The notes under the pieces: generated by a model
Seen by the model: the letters and a program-made list of their open reading frames with translations, nothing else
Databases searched by the model: none
What the model was told of the DNA's origin: nothing
Part shown: positions 61,065 to 64,000 of the stretch, piece by piece
Layout: each line of letters opens with the position of its first letter
Position numbering within the stretch: the first letter of the stretch is position 1
Made by a program: the position numbers and the translations under genes
Assembly (NCBI RefSeq): GCF_017874425.1
Contig: NZ_JAGGLL010000006.1
Location: forward strand, 62,001-126,000
Direction of reading: 5' to 3'
Length of the DNA: 64,000 bases
Origin: Clostridium punense
GTDB lineage: Bacteria; Bacillota; Clostridia; Clostridiales; Clostridiaceae

Positions 61065-62474
61065 TTACATATTAGCATTTATAGTTTTATTTTGTTTTTT
61101 GTTTTTACCTGCTTTTCCCTTTGCATCAGGATTAAGTTCATAATCTATTGCTTCAAGATTATCATCCCATAGATATTTCTTAGTTTCACTAACAATAACT
61201 CCACTTAATGCAAGTAAGGAAATTAGGTTTGGAATTGCCATTAATCCATTGGCTAGGTCTGACATATTCCATATTAAATCTAAGCTAAATACGCTTCCTA
61301 CGAATACCATTCCTACATAAACAATTCTATAAGGTGTAATGGCTTTCTTACCAAATAAATATTCAATTGCTTTTTCAGCATAATATGACCATCCAAGAAT
61401 AGTTGAGAATACGAAGGTTAAAAGTCCAACTGTTAGTACTATTGGTCCAACAACAGGTATCATTGCAAAGGCAGCTTTAGTAAGCTCTCCACCTGCAAGT
61501 CCCTGATTCCAAACCCCTGTATTTACAAGAACAAGACCTGTCATTGCACAAACTACTACTGTATCCCAAAAAGTTCCTGTGGCAGAAACTAATGCTTGCT
61601 TTACAGGGTTTCTACTTTGAGCTGCAGCTGCAACTATTGGTGCACTACCAAGACCAGATTCGTTAGAAAATAAACCTCTTGCTATACCGTATCTCATAGC
61701 CATCATAATTCCAGCACCAGCAGCACCACCACCTACAGCTTTAGCTGAAAATGCACTCTTAAATATTAAAGCTAAGCTTGCAGGTATAGAACTAAAAGTC
61801 ATGCCTAAAATTATTATACATCCTAAAATATAGAAACCTGCCATAAATGGTACAAGAATATCACAAACTCTTGCTATACTCTTAATTCCACCAATTACAA
61901 CTACAGCAGTTAATATTGCCATTACTACTCCTGACACCCAGGTTGGCACACTAAAGGTACTAGCTAACATTGTAGATATAGAGTTTGCTTGTACAGCTGA
62001 ACCGATTCCTAAAGCAGCTAAACTAGTAAAGATAGCAAATAAAACGCCTAGCCACTTCTTGCCCATAGCTTTTTCCATAACATACATAGGGCCTCCAGCC
62101 ATGGTTCCATCTTCTGTCTTAACTCTATATTTAACTGATAAAAGTGCTTCTGCGTATTTAGTTGATATACCAAATACTCCTGTAAGCCATGTCCAAAGCA
62201 CTGCTCCTGGTCCTCCTAGAGAAATTGCAGTGGCAACCCCTACAATATTTCCAGTTCCTATGGTTGCTGCAAGAGCTGTACAAAGCGCACTAAATTGACT
62301 TACATCCCCTTCTGCAAAGTCATCTTTAGTCACAGAAAGCTTTATTGCCTTTCCAATATACCTTTGAATAAACCTTAGTCTAAAGGTTAAAAATAAGTGC
62401 GTTCCAAATAAAAGAATAATTAATGGATAACCCCAAATAAATGATGCAGCTTTACTAATAAATTCAGCAAACAT
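61065..62474 (-). CDS. Alanine/glycine:cation symporter family protein
   Basis: AGCS-family amino-acid:Na+ or H+ symporter (469 aa) with about eleven membrane segments. ALAATIGTGNIVGVATAISLGGPGAVLW-type sequence (GTGNIVGVATAI near residue 78) is the family signature; EDGTMAGGPMYVMEKAMG near 120 and NESGLGSAPIVAAAAQ near 270 are also characteristic. It likely imports alanine or glycine for fermentation. The frame opens at 62507, but GGGGGATG before the ATG at 62474 sets the start. A paralogue of very similar sequence follows upstream (62862 onward), so the pair is a tandem duplication. Confidence 0.93.
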   Translation of the reverse strand: MFAEFISKAASFIWGYPLIILLFGTHLFLTFRLRFIQRYIGKAIKLSVTKDDFAEGDVSQFSALCTALAATIGTGNIVGVATAISLGGPGAVLWTWLTGVFGISTKYAEALLSVKYRVKTEDGTMAGGPMYVMEKAMGKKWLGVLFAIFTSLAALGIGSAVQANSISTMLASTFSVPTWVSGVVMAILTAVVVIGGIKSIARVCDILVPFMAGFYILGCIIILGMTFSSIPASLALIFKSAFSAKAVGGGAAGAGIMMAMRYGIARGLFSNESGLGSAPIVAAAAQSRNPVKQALVSATGTFWDTVVVCAMTGLVLVNTGVWNQGLAGGELTKAAFAMIPVVGPIVLTVGLLTFVFSTILGWSYYAEKAIEYLFGKKAITPYRIVYVGMVFVGSVFSLDLIWNMSDLANGLMAIPNLISLLALSGVIVSETKKYLWDDNLEAIDYELNPDAKGKAGKNKKQNKTINANM

Positions 62475-62861
62475 AATTTCATCCCCCTTATTATTAATTG
62501 TAAACACATTATAACAAAAAATTTAAACAAATTTAACAATTGTGAAAATTCTCTCAATATATTTTTTAGACATAATTCGACATGAAATTTTTCTTCAAAA
62601 ACTTTTTAGCTTTTTTTCTCAATATTCTGAGTAAACTATTATTATCATTTCACATTATTGAATAATTTTATGAAATTTATTAAGTATATATTCAAATAAT
62701 AAACCAGTTTGTATTTTAACTTATAAAATCTCCCTCTTAATTTAAGTAAATTTAATAAACACGCTTCCTTTAACAATTTTATATATGAACACATTGTTAA
62801 ATATTCCGCAATGTGTTCATAATAAAAAAAGTGCTTCATATGGAAGCACTTTATAATTTAT
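62475..62861. other. Region between the two symporter genes
   Basis: Two hairpins lie at its right side: AAAGTGCTTCC/GGAAGCACTTT at about 62829-62853, which with its T-tract ends the upstream paralogue, and ATGAACACATTG/CAATGTGTTCAT at about 62785-62822. TATAAT at about 62508-62513 (minus strand) is the likely -10 of the downstream symporter. No glycine riboswitch motif or ORF was found. Confidence 0.6.
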
Positions 62862-64000
62862 CTAATTTGAATTTAATTCCTTATCTATTCCTTCAAGGTT
62901 ATCATCCCAAAGATATTTTTTAGTTTCATTAACAATAACTCCACTTAGTGCAAGTAAGCATATTAAGTTTGGAATTGCCATTAATCCATTTGCCAAATCT
63001 GATAGGTTCCAGATTACATCTAAACTAAATACACTTCCAACAAAAACCATGATTACATAAACAATTCTATATGGCGTAATTGCTTTCTTACCAAATAAAT
63101 ATTCAATTGCCTTTTCAGCATAATATGACCATCCAAGAATAGTGGAAAATACAAAGGTTAAAAGCCCTACTGTTAATACTATTGGTCCAACTACAGGTAT
63201 CATGGCAAAAGCAGCCTTTGTTAGTTCTCCACCATTTAATCCTTGATTCCAAACGCCAGTATTTACAAGTACAAGACCTGTCATTGCACAAACTACTACT
63301 GTATCCCAGAAGGTTCCTGTAGAAGATACAAGAGCCTGTTTAACAGGGTTTCTTGTTTGAGCAGCCGCTGCAACTATTGGCGCACTACCAAGACCGGATT
63401 CGTTGGAGAATAATCCTCTTGCAATACCATATCTCATTGCTTTCATAATTCCAGCACCAGCAAGTCCACCACCTATAGCCTTAGCTGAAAATGCACTCTT
63501 AACAATTAAAGCTAAGCTTGCAGGTATAGAGCTATATGTTAATGCTAATATTATTAAACATCCCAAAACATAAAAGATTGCCATAAAAGGTACAAGTATA
63601 TCACACACTCTTGCTATACTCTTAATTCCTCCAATTACAACTATAGCAGTTAATATTGCTAGTACTATCCCTGATACCCAAAGAGGGATATTAAAGGTGC
63701 TCTCAAGCATAGTTGAAATTGAGTTAGCTTGAACAGCTGAACCAATTCCAAAAGCTGCTATACAAGTAAAGGTTGCAAATAAAATTGCTAACCATTTCTT
63801 ACCCATAGCTCTTTCCATAACATACATAGGTCCCCCTGCCATGGTACCATCTTCAGTTTTAACTCTGTATTTAACTGATAATAATGCTTCAGAATATTTT
63901 GTAGCAATACCAAAAACTCCTGTAAGCCATGTCCAAAGAACTGCTCCAGGTCCGCCTAGAGAAACTGCTGTAGCAACTCCTACAATATTTCCTGTTCCTA
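62862..64000 (-). CDS. Alanine/glycine:cation symporter paralogue, 5' end missing
   Basis: Second AGCS symporter, cut by the right edge. The frame stays open through 64000 and the visible 379 residues begin IGTGNIVGVATAVSLGGPG, the family signature, so roughly 80-90 N-terminal residues lie outside. An internal ATG at 63842 (MAGGPMYVMERAMG) is not the true start because conserved sequence continues upstream of it. It is about 85 percent identical by eye to the 61065-62474 product, with changes mainly in helices and at the C-terminus, which is shorter here (ends GIDKELNSN). A terminator follows. Confidence 0.93.
   Translation of the reverse strand, partial: GTGNIVGVATAVSLGGPGAVLWTWLTGVFGIATKYSEALLSVKYRVKTEDGTMAGGPMYVMERAMGKKWLAILFATFTCIAAFGIGSAVQANSISTMLESTFNIPLWVSGIVLAILTAIVVIGGIKSIARVCDILVPFMAIFYVLGCLIILALTYSSIPASLALIVKSAFSAKAIGGGLAGAGIMKAMRYGIARGLFSNESGLGSAPIVAAAAQTRNPVKQALVSSTGTFWDTVVVCAMTGLVLVNTGVWNQGLNGGELTKAAFAMIPVVGPIVLTVGLLTFVFSTILGWSYYAEKAIEYLFGKKAITPYRIVYVIMVFVGSVFSLDVIWNLSDLANGLMAIPNLICLLALSGVIVNETKKYLWDDNLEGIDKELNSN

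Noticed and set aside
62475-62861. Glycine riboswitch before the symporter gene
   Set aside because: None of the conserved glycine-aptamer words was found; only ordinary hairpins and an AT-rich promoter.

Overview
The window is AT-rich, has Clostridium-type ribosome-binding sites (GGAGG/AGGAGG, some TTG/GTG starts), and encodes an anaerobic amino-acid fermenter. Diagnostic functions are lysine fermentation through beta-lysine and 3,5-diaminohexanoate, a crotonase of the butyryl-CoA pathway with its repressor Rex, indolepyruvate:ferredoxin oxidoreductase, urocanase, threonine dehydrogenase plus 2-amino-3-ketobutyrate CoA ligase, class III fructose-bisphosphatase and an orphan sensor kinase. 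This fits a proteolytic Clostridium (cluster I or close). The species cannot be named from this sequence alone.

Layout. 1-1.4 kb: 5' part of crt and the rex gene (both minus). 1.8-3.7 kb: an ABC-F ATPase. 4.6-13.3 kb (minus): a complete lysine-fermentation operon kal-kce-kdd-kamA-kamB-kamC-kamD-kamE, preceded by a promoter and a lysine riboswitch (13.5-13.7 kb) whose folding reads as a lysine-ON switch, with an 18-bp perfect Rex operator between kal and kce. 13.9-15.1 kb: DUF503 protein, an unknown protein and a candidate structured RNA. 15.6-18 kb: iorAB. 18-20 kb: FNT channel and a lipoprotein. 20.5-24.5 kb: M29-like aminopeptidase plus urocanase. 25-38 kb: tsaD, a RusA-like resolvase, a MATE pump, DUF4230, TPM and LemA proteins, fbp, HtrA, an EamA transporter and an Asn-rich protein. 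38-46.5 kb: sensor kinase, peptidase T, thioredoxin-like protein, malic enzyme, endonuclease III and a soluble chemoreceptor. 46.8-51.6 kb: a branched-chain amino acid ABC importer (liv). 51.8-58.5 kb: SHOCT-type protein, Tdh/Kbl, acyltransferase, QueG and a flavoprotein. 59-64 kb: small proteins, an MFS transporter and two tandem AgcS alanine/glycine:cation symporters, the second cut by the window edge.

The genes fit one lifestyle: peptides and amino acids are imported or cleaved (liv, AgcS, M29, PepT), lysine, histidine, threonine and aromatic 2-oxoacids are degraded, and reducing power is disposed of through crotonyl/butyryl-CoA chemistry under Rex control. The two Rex-type operators (crt promoter region and inside the kam operon) suggest that lysine fermentation and butyryl-CoA formation share a redox signal.

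Besides genes, the window carries two families of dispersed intergenic repeats. One is a 160-195 bp long-hairpin, MITE-like element (three full copies with a covarying stem, plus several short palindromic derivatives) that tends to sit at gene 3' ends. The other is an AAAGCCATGG hairpin found only between convergent genes (three copies). No tRNA, rRNA, CRISPR array, insertion-sequence transposase or prophage was seen.
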